64,000 nt of DNA from Gadus chalcogrammus (GCF_026213295.1 NC_079417.1:9679511-9743510), one strand, 5' to 3'; shown: positions 1 through 23,427, counted from the first letter of the stretch. Made by a program: numbers and translations. Notes: generated from the letters alone by a model not told the origin.

Positions 1-2125
1 GTAAGGCGATGGCCATTCAACAGAGGTGTCGGTCCATCCTTCCTAGCTTAAATGTGATACTAACTGATCATCTTGTCATTGTGGACTACCAAGCCGCAAA
101 TGCCTCAACACAGTTACATATTTACTGGACAAGAAGACAGCAATGCATAGATGAAAGGAGCCAGACTTTGTTGCCATAAATAGTGCTTATCAAAAGGAAA
201 TCTCATCATAACAGTCCTGTCCAAATGTCTGTTTGCTGTTTATTTGATAGTCCTTTATTCTGCTCTAGAGGCCTGAGATGATGAGGCAGAAGTTGACTGC
301 TTTATCATCAGAGAGAATGTGAGCCAGGCTTCAAGAGGACAGCCTGGAAGCCGTGGTGCTTGTGTGTGTGTGTGGCCCGTTAAGAGAAAGCCTAGCGCTC
401 TTCCAGCCCTCTGCTCTTGAACCACACTTGTTGTAGAAGAGACTGAGGTTTGTCTGACTCCGGAGGCAAGTATGTTTCCGAATGGAGGAAGACAGTAGGG
501 GAAGCCTTGACCCACTTACACGCCTGCTTTCTTCTACATGTTGACCGCACACTTTGGAAAGAAATTGTCAGTGGACAACTTATTTTGCATTTTTCTGGCC
601 CGCTTCAAAGAGAACTGACAAGGCAGAGAGGGGTAAACGCGAGCAACGTGTGGCTGCTGACCCATGGATCAGACCGAGTGTCTCCAAGTCATTAACCTGC
701 CCTGCCCACAGCCTGGCAATGCAACTTGATAATAACATGCCGTTGACCTGCTAATGATACCCTTCTAGTTTTTACCAATAACTAACAAATAGTCTCCAAC
801 ACACATCTGCTTCGTAAAACACATACGTCCTGCCAAGAGAAAGCAATTCTCCATTTTCCTTAATGTAACCATTAAACTGTAAAGGGGTATTATAGATATT
901 CGTCGACTAGCCTATTAAAGTCACAATAGCCTTGCCATTAGGCTAACGTAGTAAAAGTATTATTCCTTGGTCTTGGTTTGTGGTCAACTATCGTCCGAGG
1001 GAACAGTAAAACGGACACAAGATAGAAAGTATATTTACGAGTTAACGGTTGTTAAATGAAGTTACTCGTTACTGTTCAGTCACCATGTAGCCCTCAGTTC
1101 TCTATCTCTGTAACCCAGAGCTGTGTAAAATAATACCAGAGGTTCAGAGATTTCGACTTTAAACCCAAGCTGCACCAGTTAACCTTTTACTGGTAATTGG
1201 ATGGCATAGAGGTAGCTTTAATGCAGCATTAGTTCAATACCAGGTTGGGCACTTGCCTACTCACATTGTCTTTCAGCATCAGTATTTCAGTATCTAGCCT
1301 ATTTACCTGCATCAAAGTTAACTTCTCTGCTTTCTGATCTCCTCAGACCAATGAAGCTGGATTTTCGGATAAGGGTCTATTGCAGGCCTTTTCAATTGGG
1401 CCTGTGGATCTTTTCTATCCCGCACACTTAAGTTGTGTATTAGAATATAATCATTTGTAATACATTTTCCCAGAAAATCAAATTCTGAGGAAGAATCATA
1501 GCCTGTTCAATGTCCTCCGATATGGAACCATTTTATCAGCCCCTAACCCGCACGTGACCCATACGAGCAACATCTGTCTGCGCTGGCAAAAAGTTTCCCA
1601 AATGTTTACAAAGAATGCAATCGGATAAGGCACTGCATCACAAATCACTCTAAATTCAATGGAATATACTGTCAATCCGATGGGTTCAAAGTTGAGTCTC
1701 TCGGACCATTATCAACAGAGAGCAGCTATAGGGCTGGGCAGTACACGCGTCATCACCCGTCTTCATCGGGATAAATCAGTAGGCCTAATGGCCGAATTCT
1801 AGAAAATTCCAAAGTTAAGTTGTTGTATGGATATTGCGTCTGTAAACAGCAGTGGTCACCAACCCATCATTCACAGTGACCTGGTCGATCTTGCTGTTAT
1901 TTTAAGGATGCAGGCGGATCACAAGCATGAGGAATAATCACTTTGTGTCCCAGTTTTCACGACATTTCCTTGTGCCACTTCAAATTAATGCTACCTTGTG
2001 GTCAGTTCACAAGTTATAACTCCTCACACAAAGAATCAAGTTACGTCAATACATTTTAGATTTGTTGTATACTGTTCCAGTGACAGTTATTTTGTCAAAT
2101 AAATGCTTGAAAAATGTGAATTGCC
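1..2125. other. Gene-free stretch (probable intron side)
   Basis: No reading frame with a recognisable domain, no RNA gene and no long repeat was seen. The short ORFs at 255-754 overlap on both strands and look like chance. A CACGTGAC E-box-like word lies near 1552. If the minus-strand exon at 3536-3599 is real, this stretch is part of its first intron. Confidence 0.6.
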
Positions 2126-2126
2126 T

Positions 2127-2345
2127 GCATTTATATAGTGTTTTTTAGACCAGTGGCCCTTCAAAATGCTTAACAATTATTGCCTCACATTCACACACAC
2201 ATTCATATACCAACAGCATTGTCACCAGTGCAAGGCGGCAGCCAGGGTTAAGTGTCTTGCTCAAGGACACCTCGACACTCAAACCGGCAACCTTCCAGTT
2301 GCCAGACAACCCACCCTACCTCCTGAGCCACTGCCAGCAGTAATA
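2127..2345. repeat. Fish dispersed repeat copy (SINE/LINE-tail type)
   Basis: This matches in layout a dispersed repeat common in teleosts: an opening like catttatatagtg, a run of cattcacacacacattca, then tgcaaggcggcagcc, then tgtcttgctcaaggacacctcgacac, and a close like cctcctgagccactgcc. The recognition is from memory of the family pattern. The copy is diverged and no target duplication was found. I do not assign a named family. The 63-codon ORF inside it is not a gene. Confidence 0.6.
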
Positions 2346-2513
2346 ATATTCTCCTAGGTCTATGTTTCATAAGGATACTTATTTTATATCAAAATGTTAA
2401 CTACATTTACATAGTAGCTATAATGGCCCTGTACTGTTCGGAACGAGAGAGTAGAGCCTCCCTCCTTGTTGCATAAATTATTATATTATAACCCTTCAAA
2501 GATTATGAATCAG

Positions 2514-2518
2514 TAATA

Positions 2519-2589
<71 letters not shown>

Positions 2590-2596
2590 TTAATAA
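2514..2596. repeat. (AAT)n trinucleotide microsatellite
   Basis: About 27 near-perfect ATA/TAA units with small interruptions at each end. It lies between the dispersed repeat and the CpG-rich 5' region. Confidence 0.95.
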
Positions 2597-3535
2597 CACA
2601 ACAACGATCAGACGAGACGAAGCTCTTCAGAATCTTAATCATGGTGGGTAAGTTAAAACAAGCTTAGGGGAGGTCGCTGGCTGTCGATGAGACAACAGAC
2701 CCAAGCGATGGAGCATAGTTGTGCATGCATGAACGATCCTTTGATGTTTGAGTGTTTTCTCGAGAGCATATGCTTGGACTTCTGTTGAATGTGAATAACC
2801 CGATCACTTGTTGCCTGCTGCATTTACATTTCTGGCAATGCCTGTTTAATGTTAATAATCTGATCAGCTGTTGCTATCGATTTTTCTGGCCATTTATTTT
2901 TTGAAGAAAAAAAACAAAGGTAGCCTATGCGTCGAAAGGGACTGCCCTGTTTTGTATGTTAAATCTAACGTGTCCGATTGTGTGTGTGGGTGGAGAGCCA
3001 CTGTCCCCGTGGCGGGAATCTTCCCGCTCTGGGGACACACCGTCGGAGGGGAAGCCACAGAATGAACACCTTACACACACACACACACACACCCCTCCTC
3101 CAGTGCGCCTTGACGCAATCACCGCTGATTCGCCCATCGAATTAATGTGTAGAAATCGAAAATGTTTCCTAGATCTTTTGGCAAATAGTGAAATAGGCTG
3201 AGCTATCATCCATCTGCTATTGTTAAAAAAAAGAAAAAAAAAGAACATGCAATGGGTGACAAACTTATCTATCATAAGTATGCTACTAATGCTCCACATA
3301 CCAGCAGCCAGTAAATTATGAACCATTTCAAACACACGCACATTCTCACGATTAATAATTCCCACAGTCGCCCTCCGAATCAGTCATTTTCTGCACGCCA
3401 GATGGAAAAACACATTCTTGAATGGTATCGATCAAACACAATTAAGCCGACGGTGTAATCCCATAATAGAAACCACGGGCGCCACTGACATTGTCCACGG
3501 CTACAACATGCAAAGCAAATCACTTTTCCGCTCAC
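2597..3535. other. Probable start of intron 1 (minus-strand gene)
   Basis: No exon was recognised. The stretch holds a (CA)10 run at 3073-3092 and a moderately CpG-rich part around 2990-3130. On the minus strand it follows directly after the donor AAAG|GTGAGC at 3536/3535, so it would be the beginning of the first intron. The minus frame stays open for only a few codons past the donor and stops at about 3503, as expected for intron sequence. Confidence 0.5.
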
Positions 3536-3599
3536 CTTTCACCAAGTGCGGGACAGCGGCGCTCACACAGAGGACGATGGAAAGGAGAAGCGGTCCCAT
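3536..3599 (-). CDS. First coding exon with signal peptide, partial gene
   Basis: On the minus strand an ATG in good Kozak context (A at -3, G at +4) opens a 21-codon frame that starts MGPLLLSIVLC and continues VSAAVPHLVK. This is a short n-region, a strong hydrophobic core and a small-residue patch (SAA) fitting signal peptidase cleavage. Immediately after the Lys codon is AAAG|GTGAGC, a near-ideal splice donor, giving a 64-nt coding part that ends in phase 1. Phase-1 introns just after the signal peptide are usual in genes built of phase-1 modules such as Ig, EGF and LDL-receptor class A repeats, so a cell-surface or secreted protein of that type is likely. The gene is not identified; later exons would lie beyond the left edge. 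No ATG occurs on the minus strand between about 3756 and this start, and the surrounding CpG-rich sequence fits a promoter. The frame could still be chance, but Kozak, signal peptide, donor and CpG context agree. Confidence 0.6.
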
Positions 3600-3756
3600 C
3601 CTCGCTCAAAAGAAGGGCTCTCTTCAAACCCCACCGATGTATCACGGAGCAATCTACTTAAGTTACGATTGTTCCCTTTTGGATGTGGGACCCGTCCAGA
3701 TTCTCCGTAGATCCCCCAGTGGGGCGCGTTAAGTCCCTTTTTTTTATGGTCTCCGT
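3600..3756 (-). promoter_or_regulatory. Probable 5'UTR / proximal promoter
   Basis: Minus-strand sequence just upstream of the signal-peptide exon. It lacks upstream ATGs and contains an A-rich CATAAAAAAAAG TATA-like word at about 3735-3746 and a pyrimidine tract followed by AG (ctttctctcag) at about 3757-3767 that could be a 3' splice site. Either this is contiguous 5'UTR or it is the 5' part of a second exon spliced to the donor at 3868. The sequence alone cannot decide. Confidence 0.35.
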
Positions 3757-3867
3757 CTGAGAGAAAGTCGGTCCGGTTGACCAGCCCCTGGATGTTTCAC
3801 CCAGAGAGGAGAAACAAGTGACACTGACAGCGAAGTGCCCTCCTGCTGTGTCCCCCCTCTCGCTTAC

Positions 3868-4170
3868 CGCAGCGGTGCGATGGAGAACGGGAGCGATCGC
3901 TGCTGCTGCTGCTGCTGCTGCTGCTTCCTCGGCCGCACGGAAGGACTCATCCAGTGTTGGTGAGGGTATCAGACTCAAGGAAGAAGGAGAAAAGTGCGAT
4001 TCACTGTGGGTCCTATTAAACCGACTGGGGCGCTGTCTCACTGATAAATACAACGCCTTGCTCCTCCCCGCACGTTCACTGCTGCCGGATGAAAATAATC
4101 GCTCAATGTTGGATTTGGGTTTAAAGCGTCAAATAGGCCACTTGGAGCCCTGGCCTCGGCTGGACCCTAG
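3868..4170 (-). promoter_or_regulatory. CpG-rich 5' region with possible 5'UTR exon
   Basis: A CpG-rich interval upstream (minus sense) of the signal-peptide exon. It ends at 3868 in CTGCG|GTAAGCG, a good minus-strand donor that could pair with the acceptor-like tract at about 3757 across a 111-nt intron. The minus frame through here includes a run of Ala codons from the CAG/GCA repeat and is not convincing as protein. The plus frame from an ATG at 3880 is also not convincing. I interpret the block as promoter plus untranslated leader. Confidence 0.35.
3901..3924. repeat. (TGC)8 / (GCA)8 trinucleotide repeat
   Basis: Eight perfect TGC units in the CpG-rich leader. On the plus strand after the ATG at 3880 they read as eight Cys; on the minus strand in the long open frame they read as Ala. 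Confidence 0.95.
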
Positions 4171-4214
4171 TGTGAAACCCCCAAATGTTTATTTCTCACA
4201 TTCTCACAGTTGAT

Positions 4215-6498
<2,284 letters not shown>

Positions 6499-6516
6499 GG
6501 ACTGGATGGATGGATG

Positions 6517-7840
6517 TGTAGTGGCAGATAGAAGAAGAGACGTATGGAGAGACTGGGCCAGCCAGAGTGCTGGGCTGATTGGCGCTGTAAGGCAGCCCAG
6601 TAACATCAAATTAGATAGTCTCAGAACAGAGGCACTGAATTAATTCCAAAGAGAATATTGCATTGTATGTGCTCTCCCCTCCCTCACAAGACATGGCCCA
6701 ACAAAGCAGAGTATTGTGCCTTTAGTGGACATCTTGATTCCTCTCGCTCACTCCCAGGCCATTGATAGTGCTGCCATTTGCCCCGGACTTTCTCTCCTTT
6801 ATTATCACTGTGCTTATTATACTATTCATATTGACAAAGTATTCACTCTCAAAAAAATAAGGAAATGCTTCCATACATTTCCTGAGAGAGATCTGATTGT
6901 GATATTTATTAGAAAACATTTCACATTGATCTCTGAATCTAAGATTGCAGCGTGTTCGACTTGACTGGGAAAACAGAATTGTAACAGAACTTAGGGAACA
7001 TACTACAAGTCACAGAGTCTTTAACAGTACTTCATATTATCGTCTCTCCTACTTTTGAGCCATAGTGGTCACTATATCCCTTCTTGTTTGGTTTCCACTG
7101 TGAATAAAGTAAAGGGAACAACCTGGCTACCTCTGTCTTATGCTAACCTATGCTACAAAGATCTGGAAAAAAAACCTGCATTTTCTATTAGCTTTCAGGG
7201 ATTAAATGAGGCTGGGTGTTCTACCCGGGACCTTTGTTTGTAACCGTATAGAAGTGGCTAGTGTCTTATGCATTCAGTGTAGGATAATGGTTGCATTCAC
7301 CATCGTTAATAAACAAGATGTTCACAACATGGTAACAAATATTTCAAAAGCACAGATTTGCCTGTCGCTCAGCAAGGCTCCAGTTAACTCAACTTCACAG
7401 AATGCTCGGAGGAATAAGTCCTAGCAGGGTATCATTTCAACAGGCTCTTTCAAACATGACTTTTTGTTTTTTGTTGTCTCTGTCTCTGTCTCTGTATTTA
7501 ATGCAGTTTCCCCCCACTTAGGGGTTTGTTTTCTTAGATGAAGCTGTTGTCCCCATAATTGTTCATTTGTTTAGAATATCCTTCATGTCCAATCTTCAGA
7601 TGCTTATTGCTGTATGCACATTAAAATGCATTTGAACAATAATGAAACACAATGTTTAAGGACCCTGCAGTGGTAGTTTCTTGAAATGGTATCATGATGT
7701 GGGCTACTGCCCATCCCCTGCATGGGAGACTACCTGTGTGGAAGACTGACTTAGTTCATGTCAAGTAAAAATCCAAAGCTACTATATTCATATTAGGCAA
7801 GACGTTGCAAACATGAGAGTAATTATTAACCCAGATTCAA
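6517..7840. other. Gene-free stretch
   Basis: AT-rich sequence between two long CA/TG arrays. No coding or RNA signal was recognised. A weak 5S-rRNA-like word at about 7705-7740 is too short to call. Confidence 0.6.

Positions 7841-14678
<6,838 letters not shown>

Positions 14679-14767
<89 letters not shown>
14679..14767. repeat. (GT)44 microsatellite
   Basis: A perfect GT array of about 89 bp. The Thr-His and Cys-Val ORFs crossing it are artefacts. Confidence 0.98.
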
Positions 14768-14769
<2 letters not shown>

Positions 14770-14852
14770 ATATGTAAATGATTTCTTCTTTGGTGTGCAG
14801 GCACGGGTCCCCCGCCTCATATCACATGGGAGATTCTCCATCGTCTTGGATA

Positions 14853-14945
14853 CGGAGGGGGGAGGGGGCGGTATATGAAAGTCGATCCTCGGGATGGGGG
14901 CGATGGGTTGGTGGTGGTGCTGGAGCTGGTGGTGGTGGTGTGGGC
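14853..14945. repeat. G-rich GGT/GGGG tract
   Basis: A plus-strand purine-rich stretch with several G runs (gggggg, ggggg, gggggcg) followed by GGT repeats at about 14907-14940. The spaced G runs could allow G-quadruplex formation. The frames read as Gly/Trp-rich peptides with no domain. Confidence 0.7.
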
Positions 14946-16492
14946 TGCTCAAGTTACAGTGGGAATTAACTCTCAACTCTCGCAGGCAGTGGTTGTATCA
15001 AAGCAAACCGAGTTGGAATGTGATCATTGATGCAATGCGTCAGTCTGGTTTGAGTCCGCTCCAAGTTTACGTGACAGATTCATTTAACAGGTTGAGGATC
15101 TTTACAATGAAAGCCTGCTCCAATTAATCTACGTCAAGCATGGGCGATGATAAAACAAGTGTTAAATTAAAGATGATGACCAGTGTAGTTAGAATTCCTT
15201 CACGTCGAAAAAGGATGCCACAGTATATCAAAAGACAAGCGGGTGCAAGCAGAAAGTTTGTGATATCTTCTATTCCCAACGATTTTAATTATAATTTCAT
15301 TTGAATGAATAAGTAAATCCAAAATAAGGGTACAATCTGTTTGTCTGTATTTCTTTGTTTCCTTATGCTGAAGATCTCACTAAATATTTGTTGTGAAGAT
15401 TACGTGTTAATAATTGAAAGTAATTTCTTAGCTTTAGCTGATATCCACTTCAACCACACAGGAACATCCATTATTAATGAAAACAACTTGAAGCCTCATT
15501 TATATATGAACATATAACAATGTATACTTTCTTATGTATTCCCTCATTATCTCTTAGGAATTGATAAGACTGTGATCATGTGCTGCTGCTGCTGATGTGC
15601 TTTGACAGTGTCCTTTTCCAAAGCCTGGCTCTATTACTAGATGTTTCGACATGTTATTAAGTGTTTATAATCTGGGTAATGATCACAAGCACAGTGTACA
15701 CCTTTGCTGCCCTGGGCCAAGACCACCTCATTAAACCTGCAGGGAGATGACCTCTGGCAGGTTTCCAGACAACCTCAACATGTCTATGTCTCCTGAGAGA
15801 TAGTGACAAACAAGGAACCACACAGCAATCCTGAACAGAATAGCGAGTGAACAACAGTTTTACTTTTACTTTGGTCACAACACTATAATGTATCGTTATA
15901 GTGTGGCATAGTCAGCTGGTGACTTCCCCATGTTTAAAGTGGATCCTGTCGTATCTTTGTCTAACGCTTGGATTCACTGCAGTGCGATGAGGTTACCCTG
16001 TTCCATAGAGTCATATCCCTCAAAATGTGTCTTTGACAAGTTCAGTTACAGACCCGTCCTACCACTGCTCATAATATATTATATATGAAGATAGCCTATG
16101 CCATGTCATACAACGGCTAGTGTCACAAATCACAGATGTCTCTAGATTAATATTCAAAGTCTGATAGCAGACGAGCCAAATCTGGGTGACGTTGTGTTTC
16201 ACTTTGTTTCGCGTCATATTTGTTTGGACCAATCATGAGGGGGGGATTTGTTAGCGCGTAATTGGCTGACAGAGAACACAAACTCTGCCAAAACTAATAA
16301 ACTTTTCCCTGAGGGAAGAGTTTTGGTATCTGGCCCAGGCTCTGTAGCATCTCCATCAGAAGTTCTGCTGTAATATAATTGGATTGCTGGATCTGGGATA
16401 ACACAATTGAAAACTCTTTAGCAGTGGTCCATTGGAGGAAGAATGGCATGGATTGCTCTGATCAGTTTCCGCCACTGCAAAATAAAGATACT
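14946..16492. other. Gene-free stretch
   Basis: AT-rich sequence with no gene recognised. A segment at about 16190-16290 contains gcgtcatatttgtttggacc followed by caatcatgaggggggg and a TTGGC/TGCCAA half-site pair about 20 bp apart, which may be a decayed dispersed element or a regulatory cluster. Confidence 0.55.
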
Positions 16493-16711
16493 TTAAAGGT
16501 AACATATAATACCACCAGGTGTGAGTGTGATTAGCCATTACTAGCCGTTCTTTTGACATCACAAGTGGGCGTGTCCACCTAGATGTATGCTGGATAGATC
16601 AGTCTACCAGCCTACCAAGTGGACTGTAGCAAATGTTGCTCATCTATCCGTCTTATTTCTAGGTGGACAAGCCCACTTGTTACATCTGGTGGTATAATAT
16701 ATGACCTTTAA
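16493..16711. mobile_element. Palindromic MITE with TTAA ends
   Basis: A 219-bp inverted-repeat element. The outer 30 bp at 16493-16522 match the reverse complement of 16682-16711 at 26 of 30 positions, and inner arms 16561-16582 and 16659-16680 match at 21 of 22. Between and inside the arms there is no coding sequence. Both ends carry TTAA, which fits a piggyBac-type TTAA target duplication bounding ends that begin AGGT. Because TTAA is its own reverse complement it could instead be part of the inverted repeat. The MITE call is strong; the superfamily is inference. Confidence 0.8.
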
Positions 16712-16788
16712 TAGTGTCCTTTAATGCTTTCCGGACAACACTGGTCAAACAGCTCCCTCTCTCTTCCCTTAATGCACCCAACGTTCAC

Positions 16789-17143
16789 CTGGATAGAGCC
16801 AGTATCTCCCTGTATAGAGCCAGTATCTCCCTGTATAGAGCCAGTATCTCCCTGTATAGAGCCAGTGTCTTCCTGTATAGAGCCAGTATCTCCCTGTATA
16901 GAGCCAGTGTCTTCCTGTATAGAGCCAGAGTCTTCCTGTATAGAGCCAGTGTCTTCCTGTATAGAGCCAGTGTCTTCCTGTATAGAGCCAGTGTCTTCCT
17001 GTATAGAGCCAGTGTCTTCCTGTATAGAGCCAGTGTCTTCCTGTATAGAGCCAGTGTCTTCCTGTATAGAGCCAGTATCTTCCTGTATAGAGCCTGTCTT
17101 CCTGTATAGAGCCAGTATCTTCCTGTATAGAGCCAGTATCTTC
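16789..17143. repeat. 21-bp minisatellite, about 17 copies
   Basis: A tandem array of the unit ctgtatagagccagtgtctt plus c. Copies 1-3 and 5 carry TATCTCC where most later copies carry TGTCTTCC, one copy has AGAGTC, and a copy near the right end (about 17090) has a 6-bp deletion. Because 21 is a multiple of 3 all frames stay open and produce a repetitive (ASVFLYR)n or (CIEPVSS)n peptide. Without a start, splice or homology context I treat these as non-coding. Degenerate ttcagacc units continue to about 17178. Confidence 0.95.
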
Positions 17144-17178
17144 AGACCTTCAGACCAATATCTTCAGACCTATCTTCA

Positions 17179-20125
<2,947 letters not shown>

Positions 20126-20370
20126 CCCACACACATTGCCTCTTTGCATTTTAATTGTGTACATAAATAGGAACTAATTACCGGTAGTATGGAAACCCTC
20201 TTTCTATTGTATTGGAGGGTCATGTTTGTTTAAAATGGATTTCATCTAATTGTGTTGTGGTATAACTAATTAAATAAAATGTTAATGCTATCCATGTGGT
20301 CACAACATACCTGGTCAGCCACAATTTTGCAATTATTTCCATAGAACTTAAATATCCATTACAGTGTACC

Positions 20371-20526
20371 AACCCCCCTCACCCCCCCCCCCCACACACA
20401 CACACACACACACAACACACACACACAGGCAAAAACAGAAAGGCACACACGCATACACGCATACAAACACATGTATGCACACACGCACATACTCACACAG
20501 GCACACACGATACACAGTCACACATA
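20371..20526. repeat. Compound C-run / CA-rich tract
   Basis: A C-rich run (two C blocks around tca) leads into a CA array at about 20392-20428, then a degenerate stretch of CA, GCAT and ACAC words to about 20526. It looks like an ageing compound microsatellite. Confidence 0.85.
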
Positions 20527-21860
20527 AAGAGAATATTCAAAGACCCAGATGACATAAGGAGGAGGCCTGCATAAACATTACTATCCTGGCCTTAAGCATA
20601 GCCATTATTCCATTGAAAGAGTACACTTCATATGTAAATGCCAGAAGTGCTGATTATGTTATTTTAATCGAAATAGTCCTTTAATATTTTACAAGGTTGG
20701 AAGGCAAAATAACAAACAACAAAGCAGGGCACTGCCACATCCCTTTCTAACCGTGACAACTAACTTTGACTCTTTTATTTCTCTATTTACGCACTGGTCT
20801 TTTTTTTGGTTTTTCATATTTGCCTAAAGATAAGTGTCTGTTACACTCTTTTAAATTAGCATGTGTACGACTCGATGTTGCCCTGCCATGGCTGTCTGCA
20901 TATCGACCCTCTCCCTCGTTCCTACATTTTACCACTTTCTCCGCTTGCTTTTGAAGTTTGGGAGTTGTCACGCACGCGGTAAGAGGAACTGGCCCCTGTC
21001 CTAGAGCTACATCCTTTCTGTTGACATACTGTGCCTTGCATTATGCTCCATTGACTCTTGCACAAAGTAAGTGTGATGGATTCATGATGACTTTCTTTCT
21101 GGGCCCTGAGTTTGAAATTATATCATGTAAAAAAATTAATGACAATTCTAATGTTTTTGTATTATTTTTACCCCCTCTCTCTCTATTAAATATTCACGAA
21201 ACATGTTTAGATCAAGGCTATTATAACTAATTCTAACACTGGATATTTAAATTTCACCCTGTCGTGATTTGCATATTTTCACTCTCATTGCATGAATACA
21301 CAAACACATTTAGCTGTGTTAATAACATTATTTTACAATTATATATGAGATGTTGTGTGATTCTCAACAAGGGTGCAGAAAACATGGTCATCTTCCAATA
21401 AGGGTATAATTGATTGCTACAAAAACAAACCATTCATCTTCATAAGACCATAGTGAATTGCTGTCAATATAGGAGTCTACATCAAACCCAAATTAACTTT
21501 TGCTCCACATCAATGCAGACTCTCAGTTTTCAAAAGAACAGAAAGCAAAACAATTCCAAACAGCAAATCATTCATTCCCATTTGTATTAATATACCATTA
21601 AATATGCAAGGCAGTGCTGGTAACACTTCACCTATGAACACGAGCACCTTCAATCTTTCTGCTATGACCTGAATATTACCTCAGGCCGCTCAAAGCCCAG
21701 ATTATCTGTGCACTTTTCCAGTTTGCCATTTCTTTTCCTCCCAGAGAACAGTGGAAAGATGCTCCTGAGTCCCCCAGGTATAAGGAATTAGGTCAGGTTC
21801 TAGAGGAAAATGAAAGGATTCTGTTTTTTTTTGTACAATGCAGTAATGTATGCAGGTTTC

Positions 21861-21863
<3 letters not shown>

Positions 21864-21907
<44 letters not shown>
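21864..21907. repeat. (CT)22 microsatellite
   Basis: A perfect CT array of 44 bp. Confidence 0.95.
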
Positions 21908-21910
<3 letters not shown>

Positions 21911-22166
21911 TGGGTGTTCTATTGGGTGATCCTATGTCCCCCAACCCTCCTCTCTCCATTTGTTTGAAACCAATCAGACCTGGGGAGTGTATTTTTGGCA
22001 AAAGCTGTGCGATGGTTAATTAGTCTGGAGGAATAATCCTCTGCCACATTGTGAGTGGAGTTCTTGTGTTGCGACGAGATCTCTATGGATAATACTGTAC
22101 ACTCATGGAAAATGAAAAACAAAAGTACAAATTTACACTGCAAATATCAAAACATTGTTTGTAGCC

Positions 22167-22167
<1 letters not shown>

Positions 22168-22199
<32 letters not shown>

Positions 22200-22204
22200 T
22201 ATAT
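22168..22204. repeat. (AT)n microsatellite
   Basis: An AT array with one AA break near 22192. Confidence 0.9.
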
Positions 22205-23307
22205 GTTTGATCTTAAACCAAAACTAAAAAACTATATTCAATTGCATACAAATAAAAATAAAACTGTATGAGCACCAAGTTTCGTGAAAGGTTTATAGTT
22301 ACCAAAGAATGTCGTTATATGCAATATCCGAAAGAATTGCATATTATAATTTATAATGTAATTTTCCTATCATGGGATGATGAACAGCATGTGGGTTCAC
22401 CCATAAAACCCATTAACATTCACCTGTTGCACCCTGTCTCTGTAGAATAACAATTACGACAGTATGCTCATTATAATATATGTATATAATGCTTCTAAGA
22501 AAGCTACTAAGCTACTAAGAAAATAAAGATAGATAAAAAAGAAAATATTCACTTTATTATTCAGATACTTGAAGTCTTCCCAGGAATTGTGTCACAATAC
22601 AACCATTTAATATCTTAAATGGTTCATGAAACTCATGAAACTTGAATGTGCAACTTAGTGCCCTCTGTATGAGGATACATTTTTATATTCTGCACATGTG
22701 TTATAGATAGACGGGAATAAGATGACAAATGTAAATTCTCTTCTATCAAAATGTCAATTCAAGGTCAGAGTGTCCTTATAAATGATGTGTCAGTGATATA
22801 GTGCCTCCAATAACCTTTGTAATGGTTGGCCAGGCCCTCAGGGAAACTGACAAGGCATACATTATACCCACACTGAAGCTACATCTTCACGTCTGCTGTG
22901 TCTTGAGTGTACTAAAACTGAAAGAAAGCGAAACGGTCATACAGAAACAAAATCTTAGCAACAATCTATTTTTAGCTTCCAATGAGGGCTGCGACTATTT
23001 GCAACTGGCATGGGACAAGTCTAATGCTAATGGCTATCTGTCCACTGGTGAACTATGGAGTTGATTCTCTCTGTGGTTTTGGATAATGATGACGGCTATA
23101 GTGTTGCATAGTGCTGCATAGAGTAAGATGTGGCATACAGGTTCACTGTTATAGGGAATAGAGAAGAAGAAGGAAGAAAAAAACCTGCATCAGCATATTG
23201 CTGACTGGGCCAAATAAGAATCCCATCAACTACAATGCTGTCTAGCGTGACTTATACTAATAAACACACACACACATGCATGCACAAACATGAGCATGTG
23301 CATCTAT

Positions 23308-23427
<120 letters not shown>

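Noticed and set aside
3658..4213. 131-codon ORFs on both strands with an Ala run
   Set aside because: Both come from the (TGC)8 repeat in GC-rich leader sequence and overlap as mirror images. The better-supported coding feature nearby is the signal-peptide exon.
7660..7745. 5S-rRNA-like words (gggctactgcccatccc, tgcatgggagactacctg)
   Set aside because: Only about 20 bp resemble the 3' half of 5S rRNA. There is no internal control region in order and no T-rich terminator; probably chance or an unrecognisable SINE remnant.
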